Shown here piece by piece: positions 1-12,600 of a stretch of 64,000 bases of DNA. The translations under genes were made by a program, and so were the position numbers. Numbering within the stretch: position 1 is the first letter of the stretch; every line of letters begins with the position of its first letter. The notes under the pieces were generated by a model, which saw only the letters and a program-made list of their open reading frames with translations, was not told where the DNA came from and did not search any database. This DNA comes from Thelonectria olida. Taxonomy: Eukaryota; Ascomycota; Sordariomycetes; Hypocreales; Nectriaceae. The stretch is taken from contig JAGPYM010000012.1 of the NCBI GenBank assembly GCA_020736575.1, forward strand, positions 806,001 to 870,000. Reading direction: 5' to 3'.

Positions 1-1269
1 CTGTTGTCGAGTCTCTCCCCTCCAAAAGGCGCTGGTGGTCAAGCTGGTCAAGAAGTATCAGAAGCAGTCGATCCTCCTCGCTATCGGCGATGGTGCGAAC
101 GACGTCTCCATGATTCAAGCTGCGCATATCGGTGTTGGTATCAGCGGTATGGAAGGTCTTCAGGCTGCGCGAAGTGCCGATGTAGCCATCGGTCAGTTCA
201 GGTACCTTCGAAAGCTTCTTCTTGTCCACGGCGCCTGGAGTTACCAGCGCGTGAGCAAGACGATTCTATTCTCCTTCTACAAGAACATTGCCTTGTACAT
301 GACTCAGTTCTGGGTAAGTTCTGTTTGGTCTAGTACAATAAGAATTTCCTTGCTGACAATTTGCTAGTTTACCTTCCAAAACGTCTTCTCTGGTCAGGTC
401 ATCTACGAATCATGGACCTTGTCCTTCTACAACGTCTTCTACACCGTCTTGCCACCCCTGGCGCTCGGTATTCTGGATCAGTTCATCTCGGCCCGCCTGT
501 TGGATCGCTACCCTCAGCTATACATGATGGGCCAGCAAAACCAGTTCTTCAAGCTCAAGGTCTTTGCACAGTGGATTGCGAACGCTTTGTATCACTCCCT
601 AATCCTGTACGTTGGCGGCGAGCTGTTCTGGTATGGCGACCTTATCCAGGGTGATGGCAAGATTGCTGGGCATTGGGTCTGGGGAACGGCCATGTACGGT
701 GCGGTTCTCCTCACTGTTCTGGGCAAGGCTGCTTTGGTTACCAACAACTGGACCAAGTACCATGTTATCGCCATCCCAGGCAGCATGGCTTTCTGGTATC
801 TCTTCATTGCTGTCTACGGCATTGTTGCGCCTATGCTCAACATTTCTAACGAGTATCACGGCGTGGTACCCAGACTCTTTGCCAGCCCTGTCTTCTGGCT
901 ACAGACTTTTGTTCTCGCCATCCTCTGCCTCCTCCGAGACTTCGCCTGGAAGTACGCTAAGCGCATGTACTGGCCACAAACATATCACCACATCCAAGAG
1001 ATTCAGAAGTACAACATTCAAGATTACCGACCAAGGTATGTTTCTCTCGTTGGATCTTGATTCTGAACAGCGTACTAACGAAATATAGAATGGAACAATT
1101 CCAAAAGGCTATCCGAAAGGTGCGGCAAGTCCAGCGCATGCGCAAGCAACGCGGCTATGCCTTTTCCCAAGCCGACGAAAGTCAAACGCGTGTGCTACAG
1201 GCATACGACACTACGAAACACCGTGGACGATACGGTGAAATGGAAAGCTCGAGACCGGGCGGGAGATAA
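1..1269 (+). CDS. DRS2: P4-type phospholipid-transporting ATPase (flippase), DRS2 type, C-terminal part
   Basis: 5'-truncated by the window edge and read in frame from base 2. Exons are 2-313, 368-1035 and 1089-1269, with introns of 54 and 53 bp; the second has a TACTAAC branch site. The protein opens in the P domain, with the hinge motif [11 protein letters not shown] followed by the P4-specific [15 protein letters not shown]. Next come the last membrane segments (M5-M10, including the LYMTQFW and [16 protein letters not shown] stretches) and a basic tail, [20 protein letters not shown]. In yeast Drs2 the matching tail segment is the autoregulatory region that binds PI4P and Gea2. The family moves phosphatidylserine and phosphatidylethanolamine to the cytosolic leaflet at the trans-Golgi. 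The protein ends in SSRPGGR and has no NPF motif near its end, unlike what I recall of yeast Drs2. Confidence 0.96.
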
Positions 1270-4089
1270 GCCCGGCCAACGTTGCGAGCTTTGGCGTGAA
1301 TGATCGGGACGGAACGGAACTCGTGATTTATTGCGCATGACGAGATAAAAGAAACCCGGACCTACTCAGGAGTTGGACTCTGTCTATTTACAAATCATTT
1401 TAGTTGCTTGTGTTCTCTTCCATGTCCACCATGATGAAGCCGGCGGAGATTTTTGGAGCTTAGATGCTGTACCCTTCCCCAGCCCCCTTATTTTTGATTT
1501 CTGCTTTATTCTTGGCGGGTCACCAAGCCTCATTCCACGGCTTGAGGCTGCTGGAATATCACGACGATTTTAGATGCCTTTTCTCGAAGAGAAGGCGGGA
1601 GAAGCCAGGCTGGGGCTGGAGAGAGAGTGAGACAGATGGTTGGGACTGGATTGAACTGGAACTGGACAGTTACTGGATGGAATGGGATATGACGGGGACT
1701 TGGACCGAAGGTGTATTGTGTTATGTACTCTATTGGGCGAAAAGATGGCCTGTCATGACGGAGAGATTTGACTGTACGACTGTTTGCATCGTCGTTTTTT
1801 GTTATTTGCGTGTGTGCCTGGAACCATGTTGATGAGTGAGGTATCCCGAGGAGGACGAACAAGGAGAGCCGCATGGGTATGAGCCACCCTGGCGCAGCTG
1901 AATGTCTCGTCGATCCATTGGAAAGTCATGGTTAGATGCAGCCCGACGGTGATTACTTCGTAAACATGCAAGACGGAGGCAACAGCAAAAGATGTAGCCG
2001 GTACCTCAGAAGCCAGCCTGAAACTTGCGTCGCGATGGCTTCTTATGGGGGCATCCATCTGCCCAAGGGCTGCACATGTCCTCACCCAAAACCTGGAATC
2101 CTCACCGTCAGATGACGAGCTCAGCCTGGCAGCCAAAAGCTCTTGAAACCAGCCAGCACGATTCTAGACCCTCACCAAGATGCCACTCCTGACCTTGGTC
2201 TCAAGCCTCGCTCTCCTCGTCCAATCCACCAAAGGAAACATGAACACCTCATCTCACATAACCCACGCACGAGGAACCGCCGCCCACCCCCCGCCCGGGG
2301 TCTGCTGCTGCCTTCCCAATCTCTCCTCCAGCGTCACCCGTCCCGTCCCCTCGCGTCCAGTGTGTCCGCGTGCCAACTCACATGACGCACACACCCCCCT
2401 TTCCCCGTCTTCCCTCCAGCCGCGCCCCCGCGCCGTCATGTTACGTGCATTCCATTTACCCCCCAGCGTTTGAAAAAGCTACCGTAATAGAACCGCGTCA
2501 CAGTGGCTGATTTTACCCCGCGTCTGCCTTGTTCCACCGAGTTTGCGCTTCTCCAGACTCCCGCGGGACTTGGGTTTTAGTTTTGTCTGGGGAAGCAGTC
2601 TGGGGGAGGGTCCCCCCGCGGAGTTAGGCGACAGGGAAGGGGGAGGGCAGTTGGCGAAGCTGGAAAGGGGCAGACGCGGTATGGAGTGAAGTTAACAAGG
2701 ACCTGAGAATGGCACGGGGGGTGCGGGAAAGGGAAACTTGACTTTCGGGAGGTAGATCAAATCCAACAACGGCCCTGAGCCAGCAAACTCTAGATATGTA
2801 CAATGTCCAAACTGCCGGAGCGAGCAACTTATCATGACAAGCTCGACACGTCGTGGCGTGGACCGGCCCGCTTCTCGCTATATATTCATAGATGCCTATG
2901 CTGTAACCTTTATCTCATCCGAGAACAAACAAATAAACAGATAAACCCAATGCGATGCAGTGTAATGTATATGTAATGCCATGTAACGGTACGTAATAAA
3001 TGCAGTGCTATGCCTCCCAATATTTCCATCGCAGACTCACGCGATGTACACATGACTGGTATATATGCCTTCCTCGTCAAAAACAGATGATGATAAAATG
3101 ATGACGCTATGCAAGTGATGATAGGTGTTTGGTTGGTGAATTGACTTGTACCCTTGTCCTGGCATGTCAATGCCGGACGGAGGCTTGTATGTAGATGTGT
3201 TGTGTTGAGACATTGAGGATGAGGGGTGATCTAGACTCCTTCACGACCAAAAACCAAGAAACAAATATCCAGAAAAGGGAAAGCCATTATGAATCCAAAA
3301 AATAATACATCCACCGAGGTAACCGCCAGCCAATGCAAATGCGTGCATCCAATGATGCGTTCTATTATGCCAAAGGGCTGCCGTGATATGCCGTTCGTGA
3401 CCCTTGGCAAGCCAAGCTCAGGGGTGAAAACAAAAGAAACCGTCCTCGCTGATCATTCGCTAGCTCGCGGGGGCTTGCGCCTGTGCGAACCCCGCGCTCA
3501 AACGAATCATCAGGAAGGCCGTTGTCCAGCAGGGATCGTCCCAGAGGAAATTACCGATGCCGCCGGCGAAAAAGAATGAGAAGGCCGTCCTAACTTCGCT
3601 GTGATGCAACCAAAAGACTTTTGAGCGCCGGAGAAAAACTCGTCAAAAAAGGGCGTGTGCAGTGACGGTCCCCAACAAATATGGGAAAAAAAAAAAAATC
3701 GTGACCCAAGTAAACAAAAAGCCCACAAGACACGGCGTGTTCTGTGCTCCCAGCAGTATCTTGTGGGAACGGGCAATCATAGACAGGTTCCTAACGAGGG
3801 CTGAGAAGATCCCTGCAACCCCGCAATCGTGATCATCCATCTCGGACAACACTGAGGCGGGGGAGCGTCCGAGGCCGCGAAAGAAGGCACTAGATGCCTG
3901 TGCCCCCCACAGGACTCACCCGCAGGACTCTCAGCTGTGTGCGACCACACCTGCTCTGCAGCCTCATGCAAAGGATGCCACACACACTGCTTTGACCATC
4001 TTGCACAAATGCTGAGGTCGAATGGGCGAACACGGTTGGTGCGCCAGGCTAGCTGTCAAGCGATCCCGACGAGGCGCCCCTGATTCACT
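1270..4089. other. Intergenic region, convergent 3' flanks
   Basis: About 2.8 kb between the flippase stop codon and the stop codon of the minus-strand Ecl1-like gene, so it lies between two 3' ends. Open frames here are short, lack recognisable family sequence and overlap on both strands. Visible landmarks are a C-rich stretch around 2280-2430 and a 13-A run at 3686-3698. I see no gene. Confidence 0.6.
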
Positions 4090-5143
4090 TTACCGGCCAA
4101 CCATGGGCGTCACGAGCTCGATGCTCTTGGGACGAGAGTACGTCCCGGGATGTCGGGAAGGCAGAGGGCGATCCATTCCGCTGGAGCTCGTATCATAGGT
4201 GTAGGCGCCGCTACCATAGTAGCCACCGTCGTACGTGGACGAAAAATAGGTAGCAGAGGGTCGCGAGTAAGAGTTGTGGGGGCTCGTCGCGGCGCTGCGA
4301 CTGAAGGGCCACAAGTTGCTGGAGCTACCCGCCGGGGACGGAGGGCTCGGAGGACGAACATTCAGAGACCGGAGCGCCGAAATGGCAGAGGTATGTTGGT
4401 AAGCAGCGGAGCCGGTACCGGGAGTGATCGGTGGAGAGCTCAGATGAATAGAGCTGGGCCTCGAGGGTGAGGCGCGAGGGATGATGTCCTTGGGTTCCGG
4501 GTTGCCCGTGGAGTAGTAGGGGTAGTTGCTAGACGCGTAATTGCGAACGGAGGCAACGGTTTGTGATGTCGATGTTTGATCAACTCGTCGGCAGCTATAG
4601 CGATATTATTAGCAACACGAACGCCAGCGCGGGGAAGACAACTGTGGAATGCGATCCACTGTCTCGACAGGCTTTGTACTTACTTGTCGGAGCAGTAGAG
4701 ACCCATGTCATCGTGAGGGATGAATTGCTTCTCGCAGGTCATGCTGTAGCGAGGATCGAGGTCAGCGCATGTTCATTAATTGAGTGTATTCGTAGAGCGT
4801 GTGTAATCCGCCCGTCGCTGGCGTGTGACCGCATTTGGGTGCTGCCAGGGCAAAAAGCAAGGAAGAAGGAAGACGAGTAAAAAAAAAGCCAAAGGGAATT
4901 CCATCTTAAGTCTTCATGAGAAACGTACCAGAACTGAGGAAAACTCTCACGCTCGTCTTCCCAGGACTCGCTGCGTTCTCGTTCACGCTCGCGTTGACTC
5001 CGGCCGAGCTTTTGAGGAGTGTGCCTCCGAGTCATGGAGGGTCGCTTGTACTTTGCGGGATCGGTCGCAGTGACGGCTTTTCGGACATCCGTCATGGAAG
5101 TGTTGGGTAGGCCGTGACCCGACTTCTTGCGGCTGTGATGCAT
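4090..5143 (-). CDS. ECL1-family zinc-binding protein (life-span regulatory factor domain)
   Basis: Three exons on the minus strand: 5143-4929, 4743-4684 and 4594-4090 (introns 185 and 89 bp), giving 259 residues. Splicing joins a basic N-terminus (about residues 1-60, RERERER near the end) to the cysteine cluster CMTCEKQFIPHDDMGLYCSDNC at residues 72-93, i.e. C72-x2-C75 and C89-x3-C93. This is the hallmark of the fungal Ecl1 family, which in fission yeast extends chronological life span and responds to nutrient stress. The second and fourth cysteines fall in different exons, so the motif is only visible after splicing. The rest is a Ser/Pro/Tyr-rich, probably disordered tail ending ELVTPMVGR. 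The start is the first ATG of the continuous frame that opens MHHSRKKSG. The molecular role is not established here. Confidence 0.88.
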
Positions 5144-6815
5144 TGAAGCGGCGGACGAGGAGAACGAAAGTAAAGAATGTGAAGGAGAGAGAAAAATTGG
5201 CTTCAAATGGCCGAGAGGAAAGAGAGTAACGATAATATGATATGACCAAGAGGAAGGAGGAGGAGTATGTGGAGATGGGGAGGCAGAAAAGATAAAGAGG
5301 GCAGGTACTGGTACAAGTACAAGTCCGGAGTGCAAGTAAGGATACGGGGGTGTGGGCGCTGTATTGATAGCAACTGTAGCGAACCTTTCAGTGGCTCCAG
5401 TGCGGGGAGGGAGGCCTTGGCTTATCGGACCCCGTCTAGGCTGCCAAAACGGGTAGTGCCAATGCTTGCTTGTTCCTGAACAAATCAACGAACAGGACCC
5501 GGGAGCGAAAACCCAGAAAATTTTTCTCGAGCTTTGGTCGCAACCGAACAATTCGAGAATTGTGTGATGCCAGGGTTGATTCTTCAGAGTGGCAAATTGT
5601 GTTGGTCGGGGCGTCAGCGCATGTGCAGGGACGAGAGGACAATATTTCCCGAGGACAGGAGGCCAGTGGATGTTAGTGTGGAGAAGTTTTTTTTCCTGCG
5701 GATGGCGCAAGACGCTGGACCAAGGAGAAGAGGAGGTAAAGGGGGGGGGATAAAAAGGGAGGATATCGAGAAGAATAAGAACAAGCTGGATGGATCTTCT
5801 TGAAGCGAGCGCTTTCTTAGTTGCGGCCGGTCTTTTGAGGGGGGTCCCTGATTTTCAATTCCCCGTTGCCGGAAGATCTCGATGAGTCGAGCGAGGTTAA
5901 AAAAGGCGTCAGGGTCAAGACGGTGACGGGAGAGAGGCTCGACGTTGCGTCACCGATCAGGCACTCGCAGGACTAGCAGATCTGGGCGTGGAGACGAGGC
6001 TGAGCTATTTCAGGTTTGGGGCGGTCGAAAGAAGCGTTGGTCTGCTTGGACAATTTATTATTCAAGCCTTTCACCGAGTGCGGGCGTCGTTTGTCAACTT
6101 TCGCGTAACCGTGATATGAGTGTAAGTGGAAGTCGAGTTAGAGCCAAACCGGGGGGCTTGGTGCGATGGCAATGAGGGGGAAGTTTCGTGGTAGTGTTTT
6201 TTTTTTAGCGGCGGGCACCGGGGTGTCGAGTAGAAGCTGAACCTGGTGATCTGCTTGCTTGTCTTATTTGCGTAGCGGTCGTCAACCGAATTCTGTGCTA
6301 GGCGGTTCTTTGTTGTATTGGTGAATTGCGGAGACTTTATGCTCGTTCGGCCGAGGAAGAAGTCGAAGCAAAGGGGGGCGGAGATGAGACGAATGTAGAG
6401 AAGAAGAAGACAAGTGGAAGATTCTTCTTATTTAAATCGTGTCTTGAAAAGACAACTGACAAGATACAGACGGCAATGTTTGTCCACGCGGCGTACTGGG
6501 CGAAGTCGGGGCACGCGAGACCTTTTGTAGGTACTGTACGAGACGGCTTGCGGAAAAGTTGGGGCACCTGTGACTCGACTCGATTGTCTTCGTGATGGCA
6601 GCTCAGCGAGGAGCCGAAAGCGGAGATGGTTTGCCAGTTGACACGCTTGCAGCCAACCAATGAAGGGAGGCAATCGACTGCTTGCAACGACCGGACTCAA
6701 CGTCGACAGCTTTTGCTTGACAAGGCGGTTTTTTCGTGGATCTGGGTCGCCCCAGCTGGATGCGAGGCCAAGGGTTTGTGCGTTGCAGGGAAACGGGATC
6801 GATCGGTCCTGGTTT

Positions 6816-6818
<3 letters not shown>

Positions 6819-6847
<29 letters not shown>
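6819..6847. repeat. Poly-A homopolymer run (29 A)
   Basis: Uninterrupted run of 29 A following GGTTTGGT, in the long region upstream of the Ecl1-like gene. It has no target-site duplication that I can see, so I do not call it a retroposed element tail. Confidence 0.9.
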
Positions 6848-6850
<3 letters not shown>

Positions 6851-9480
6851 GCGACTTCTTGTGACCTCTTTTGGTGGGTTCGTTCCCGGTTGGGGATGCG
6901 CTGTGTCAAGTGTTGGTGGCGTGGTATGTGGTGGTACCGTGTCCCTGGGCAAGGCAAAGGGCGTAATACGTTTGGGCGCGTGTGCGAGAGTAGGTAATCC
7001 AAAGGGCGAAGATCAACGTGAGCGTGAGCCGTACGAGTGAGCGTGAGCGGGCGTGAAGGTAGATATGTGTGTGTGCCTTGTATGTGAATGTGATGATTTG
7101 CCTCTTGCAGTGGTGTGCGCGTCTGACACCTGGCTGACTTGAAATGGACGGCGTTGAGGCCAAAATAACACGAAACGGAAAGCCTGGCGAACCAGCGTTC
7201 TGGGATGGATGGACGGGTGTTTCTTGGATGGAAGCACTAGCAACAGGCAGGCGCTCGACCAAAGTGGAGGATGTTCGGGGCTGATTGATAAGAGCTGAGA
7301 TGCTCCAGCTCCAACTCCCAACAGTGCACGGTTACGAACGAGGGTGACAGGAGACTCGGCAGAGGGAACTGAGTATGGGGCCCTTCGCTGAAAGGCTGCC
7401 GATGGACGGAACGATGATGGGGATGGTGGATGGGATCAGAGCAGGAGGATCGAAGGATCACGGACTATCGAATTTTGGATTGAATCAAGAGACGAGGGGT
7501 GAGAAGAAGTGCTTCTAGACGACGGGGGAGGTCTTGACTTCTTGTATCTCTCCGCGAAGAGCCCACGAGCAGTCTCAACGGACAGGCATGGCATGGCGTG
7601 GCATGGGATGTTGGGTCTTTATTAATCAATCCGTATCATATCAGCAAACCACCAGAGCAACTCCAGCCACAGCAGCAGCAGCAGCTCAGGCACGACAGGC
7701 GGTAGAAGCGAACAGGGAACATGCGGCCAAGGAGATGCCGCAGTGGCCGACTGTTTGAATGCTTGAGGCTAGTAGGGGCCTCACGCAGAGCTATGGCAGC
7801 ATGTCCCGGAGGGCAAGTCGAATCTCGTCATCGTCTGTGGGCCATGAGGGGATCCCAGCACACGCAGGACAGGGTACTTGCAGCCTGGTGCGTACGAAGT
7901 TCATCTGGCAGTGAAGGAAGCTGAGACATTGAGAGAAGCGGCGTCAGCGGGTGAAGCTGGGTTGCTGTGTCCGAACAACGAAGCATGGATACGTCGTGCA
8001 GGACTCCGTCCATCCCGATCGGAGCTAGCATCATGGACAATGTCAGGCACACACCCACCTCGAGCAACAGTCACCTTGTTGTGCTCCCCAGCAAGGTGTT
8101 TTGGGGTGTGTGGATAAGGGAGCTCAGAGAGCAAAAAAGCTGGTTTGTCCAGTCAGGTGGGTTTGGAGGATGCAAGCAGCAGAGAGCTATGCCGTGAGCT
8201 GCGTGTGAGTGGGAAGCTTGATGGCTGATAAAAGTGGATTGCCAGTCGTGCAGAGAAGAAGCAAGGGAGGCCTGGGAGAGGGGCAGGTGACGATCGGTTT
8301 GGAATGGAGTTTCTCGGGGCTGGGATGTCATTCGCGAGCATAGCCTGAGCGTGGCATGGTGTTGTTTGTGTGGATTTGCAGAGTTGCTAGATGCCAAAGG
8401 TGTTTCTCTGACCAGCAAGGTATTGAGTCACGTATCATTCTTGCGGATACAGATGAGCAGGCGCCTAAAAAAGAAACCATCCGGGTAGCAATGGCCCAAG
8501 GTTTTGTGATTGGGTCGTGCTGCTTATTGCCATTGCCATCATATTGACACAATTCTTCCTCTTGTTCTCTGCGAGCCCCGTGCTGGAGCTTCCACGGTTC
8601 TCCACCAAATTGAGGGGTTACCACCGGCTGGGGAGAGCCACTCTTTTACTGGAGACTGGGGCAGGAGCTACAGGGCCACAATGGACACTGGCTTCCTTTT
8701 ACTGGATGGTGAAAATGGAAGACATTAGCCACTGGAAAGTGCCCTGAGGAGGCGGTTTCCCATGGAGACTTTCCGTAGTCTCATCCACCCCACCAAGCAC
8801 GTTTCGCAGCGGGCAAGTACGTCTTGCTGGTCCCTTCTTGCGTGTTGCGAAGCTATTACGCCAACAAAACTCTGATAGCTGATGTCCCGTCCCCTTCTCC
8901 CCCTTTTGACATTCCCGCCCGAAGATGCCGTTCACGGGCCGTTTCGCTGATCCGGACGGCCTGGGCCTTTTTCTTTCAAGCTTTGTTTTTTTATTCCTCA
9001 GGCCACCCACTGCCAGAGCGTTGTTGGGGCGAGAAGAGGAACTGGCGTAATCCATTGACGAGACCTGAGGTCGCGTTCTCGTTTCCACCTAGGTAGTTAA
9101 TCTATCACATATTATGGCTGACACTCCTGTCAGGAACACGCAATGGCACAGAGTTGGTTCCTCGACATCGGCTCAATAAGGTGGTTTTTAGCCGTAGCAC
9201 CACCAATGTCGAACAATCTAACCGGGTTAGACGCACACAAGACAGGCGAGACCATCACCGACCACACTTTACACCTCCAGTCGCAGATAGAAGGACAGCA
9301 CGGACACAACTCAATGATACAGCTCACGGTAATAACATTCAATCAAACAAAGTTCAAAGTCAATCCAGGTCTTCGGCATTCCCTTGATCCATTCGGCTCT
9401 CAAGGCCTTCGTCACGGACCCAGACGGCTCGCCGAGGCCAGCCTATCCATGCCAGGCACTGCACCACACCGCACTTGCCA

Positions 9481-9611
9481 TGCACTGCACTGCACTGCAC
9501 TGCACTTTGCTGCAACTTTCTCCATTCCGCCTGTGCACTCTTGCATCGCCAAGAATAGCTCCCCCACCAACCGGGGTTTTAGCATGCTCCATGCTCCATG
9601 CTCCATGCTCC
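9481..9611. repeat. Two short tandem repeats: (TGCAC)5 and (ATGCTCC)4
   Basis: Five perfect TGCAC units occupy 9481-9505 and four perfect ATGCTCC units occupy 9584-9611. They sit 78 bp apart inside non-coding sequence. Units of 5 and 7 bp argue against coding function. Confidence 0.9.
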
Positions 9612-12600
9612 ATCCTATGCTTCCCTTGTCTCATAAGCTATGGAGTCATGGCTTCTTGGTTCCCTTGCGGCTGTCGGACTCGCAGGTGGCCACCTGCTCA
9701 GGCCATTTTGACTCGCCCTTTCTCGTCGAGTCTCGTCACTTTTTGTTATCTCCCTCAATTGGGCTCACTCGATTCCGGGCTTTCTCGGCTTGTCAAGTTT
9801 CTGCTCAATCTCAGCCGAGACTATTTGCTGCCTTGGCCTTTGTAGACTAGCATCAGTTGTAGTCCTCTCTTAGCGCAAACCCCTTTCCTTGACCTTTCCC
9901 ATCGTGAGTCGAATCGGCCAACAAATGTCAAATAGTCCAACCAGACCATGTCACGCCCTCCTAGGCGGCGCAAATGGGTTGCGGGGTTGGGTTCGGACAG
10001 GTGGGGGCCCCGGCCATGACGCCGACGGAAGGCCGCTACGCAGACAACTACAAGGGCAGAGACACCAAGACAAGACCGGTCCGGCGACGAACTTGAGCCG
10101 ACGAGGGGGCCACTGAAGCGGGCGATTCACAGTGATTCACTTGACTCAAGAACCATTGCCGGTGAATGTCGGGCCACGAGCCAGGGTTGACGATGGGTGA
10201 ACCAACCAACCCCTCACTTTCACACGCTGCCCGCTTTCCCATTCCTCGGGAAACAGGCCGGGCGACGTGAATTGCCCTTGGCAATTGGGCTTCTTATGCA
10301 TGGACATGACATGGCATTGGCGTGCTGCTGCTTCCACAAATGTGCAGCTTTGCAACAAAGAAGACGTCCTGCGCTGCAGCCATGTACGAAGTAGGACGAT
10401 ACGGTACGACGCAACACGATACGACCACGACGCACGATGCGATAGGTAGCTGTTGGTGGCTGGACCGCTGGAGGAGGTCCGAGGGCCCTAACACAGGGAC
10501 GGGACAGACAGTGTCATCGCTCGTGGGATGACGGGCGAGCGCTGAGGACCGCCCGCGTGGGGGTCACACTTGTGGAAGCGACTGGGTGTGTCGTTGGTCC
10601 GGGGTGAGTTCGACCAAACATGATTGATGCATCCTTCCGCTAGTTCCTGGGCTTTGACGGAGTTCAATTGTGCGCCAATCTGGGGCAGAAGGACGCAACG
10701 ACGAATGATGGACTGCGACTCTGTTGCGAATTCCGTGTTACCATGTTGTCATGATGGAATGCCGCACGACAAGCAAGCCCGTCACGGTCCGTGGCTCTTC
10801 AGGCATGGCCATGATCTGCAGGGCCCTCCGATGGAAGTGCGGCTCCGTTTCGGGATTTCCAGCTTTGGATACAACCTCCCGTCCCCGTGGCCATGAGCAC
10901 GCCGCCGCCGCGTTGTTTCCCATTAGCAAGAGTCGTCATCGTCATGGTTGTTGGCCTTGTCAGATTCCCCACGTTCAATGATCAAGATGGTGACTTGAGA
11001 TGAGGCCCAGCTTCTCATGCAGTTATTACGCCGCTGATGACAGTGTGCGTGAATAAAGTCCCATTCAAATGCAGCCGCGAGCAGAAACGGTTGAGACGAG
11101 GGCGGAAACTATGCACGATGCATGTACTGGTACTTGCACGAAAGCTGCAAAATATGATACAGTACGTACGCATACGGACCTTTTACGTTTCCCAATGCAA
11201 CCCAGTCGAGGCCAATCTTGCTACCGTTAATCTCCAGAGACCTAATGCACTTCGGCAAGAAGACGCACGTTTTCGTTTATTTTCTCCTCCGGCAGTTACC
11301 GCGATTAGGTACTCAAGTCCTCCGGTGTAAGTTCGTGGTGACTCGGTCTACTCCCGTCCCTGTCGTTCTCCATCTATTTCACCTTGAGGGATTCGGTCCA
11401 CTCGCGAGTCGAGCATGGCCCACGGTCTGATTAGCCATTGACTGGAGAGAAGAGATATGCGGCTCCGGGTCCATCCATCATGATGAAGGAGAATTAAGAT
11501 GATGAGCTCGATGGGAAAACTCTGAAGAAATTTTCGAGAGAGTGGATGCTCATAGGGGTTGAAGAGGGGGCGATTCGCAACGGTCGAAAAGGTCAAAATC
11601 ACATCATCTGTGCTCACGGGCCAATCGTTCTGGCACGGTGATGCTCGGGTAACCTCGGTGCAAGAAAAAGAGACGATGTTCTTCAGGTCAAAGGATGAGA
11701 TGAGAAAAGCGTCGAAACGCCCACGTTTGATGACACCCACACGTTTCACAACCAGGCGGTCTTCTCGAACAGCTGAATCGATCAGCTCTCAAAGGGTCCC
11801 CTCCTCGCGCTTCGTGGCTTGAACTGTCTGGGCTGAACCCGTCATCATGGATGGATGAGTTATACTCAATTCATCCATTCTTGCATCGAATTGATCACAG
11901 CAGCCGACCAATCCCTTGGGTCCAGCTAACCCCCCAGATCACATCGTCTCTGGATAAACAGACATGGTGTGATACAAACGAAGGCGATAGGTCAGCACGT
12001 CTTTGCTGTGTTCCTGTTCTGTTGGCCCATCAGCCAGATCTGACAATGCTAGCTAATTGGGATGGAAGCTATCAACCCCCATCGAATAACCCTGGCTCGA
12101 ATGCAACACCACCAGGCGGGCGGTTGTCCCCCCAAGAAGTGGCCTGTCTGGCTGAGAATGTCACCGGACATATACGAGCTATCGTTGGGTGCGCGATACC
12201 CGCCTAATGTTGATTGTTCGTGCCTCTCGTCCTATCCGATGGTGTTGATTGTCCGTCCATCATAGACTACAGATGATCGTCGTCGCTGATTGTGCGTCTG
12301 TCTATCGGTCCTAACTTCTCACTCGGTGTCTCTCCGTCCGTCCGTCCGTCCAATCGAGCCCACGTCGCCGTGCCTGGGTATCATCCATGTCCGGCCACCT
12401 CGGGAGGCAACTAGATTTCTTGGAAATGGAATGGTCGAGTAGCGCTGATGCTGCAGGAACGTCGGTTCGGCAGGGCCTTAACCTTCCGTCTTATCACGCC
12501 TTCTTGCCATGCTTTCGCCTCAACCTACGAAGGACCCTACGCTGATCGTGATTGCGGCAACGTTCTCTGCGCGCCCCCTTCTGCGTATTGACGGAGTAAC

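Noticed and set aside
4739..5710. Long minus-strand open frame of 323 codons
   Set aside because: Only its inner part (from 5143) is exon 1 of the Ecl1-like gene; the rest reads through intron 1 and upstream sequence.
8517..8747. Frame beginning with a signal-peptide-like hydrophobic stretch
   Set aside because: It begins at GTG with no ATG and has no continuation.
9143..9850. 235-codon plus-strand open frame
   Set aside because: No recognisable domain, composition shaped by the TGCAC and ATGCTCC repeats, and overlapping open frames on both strands.
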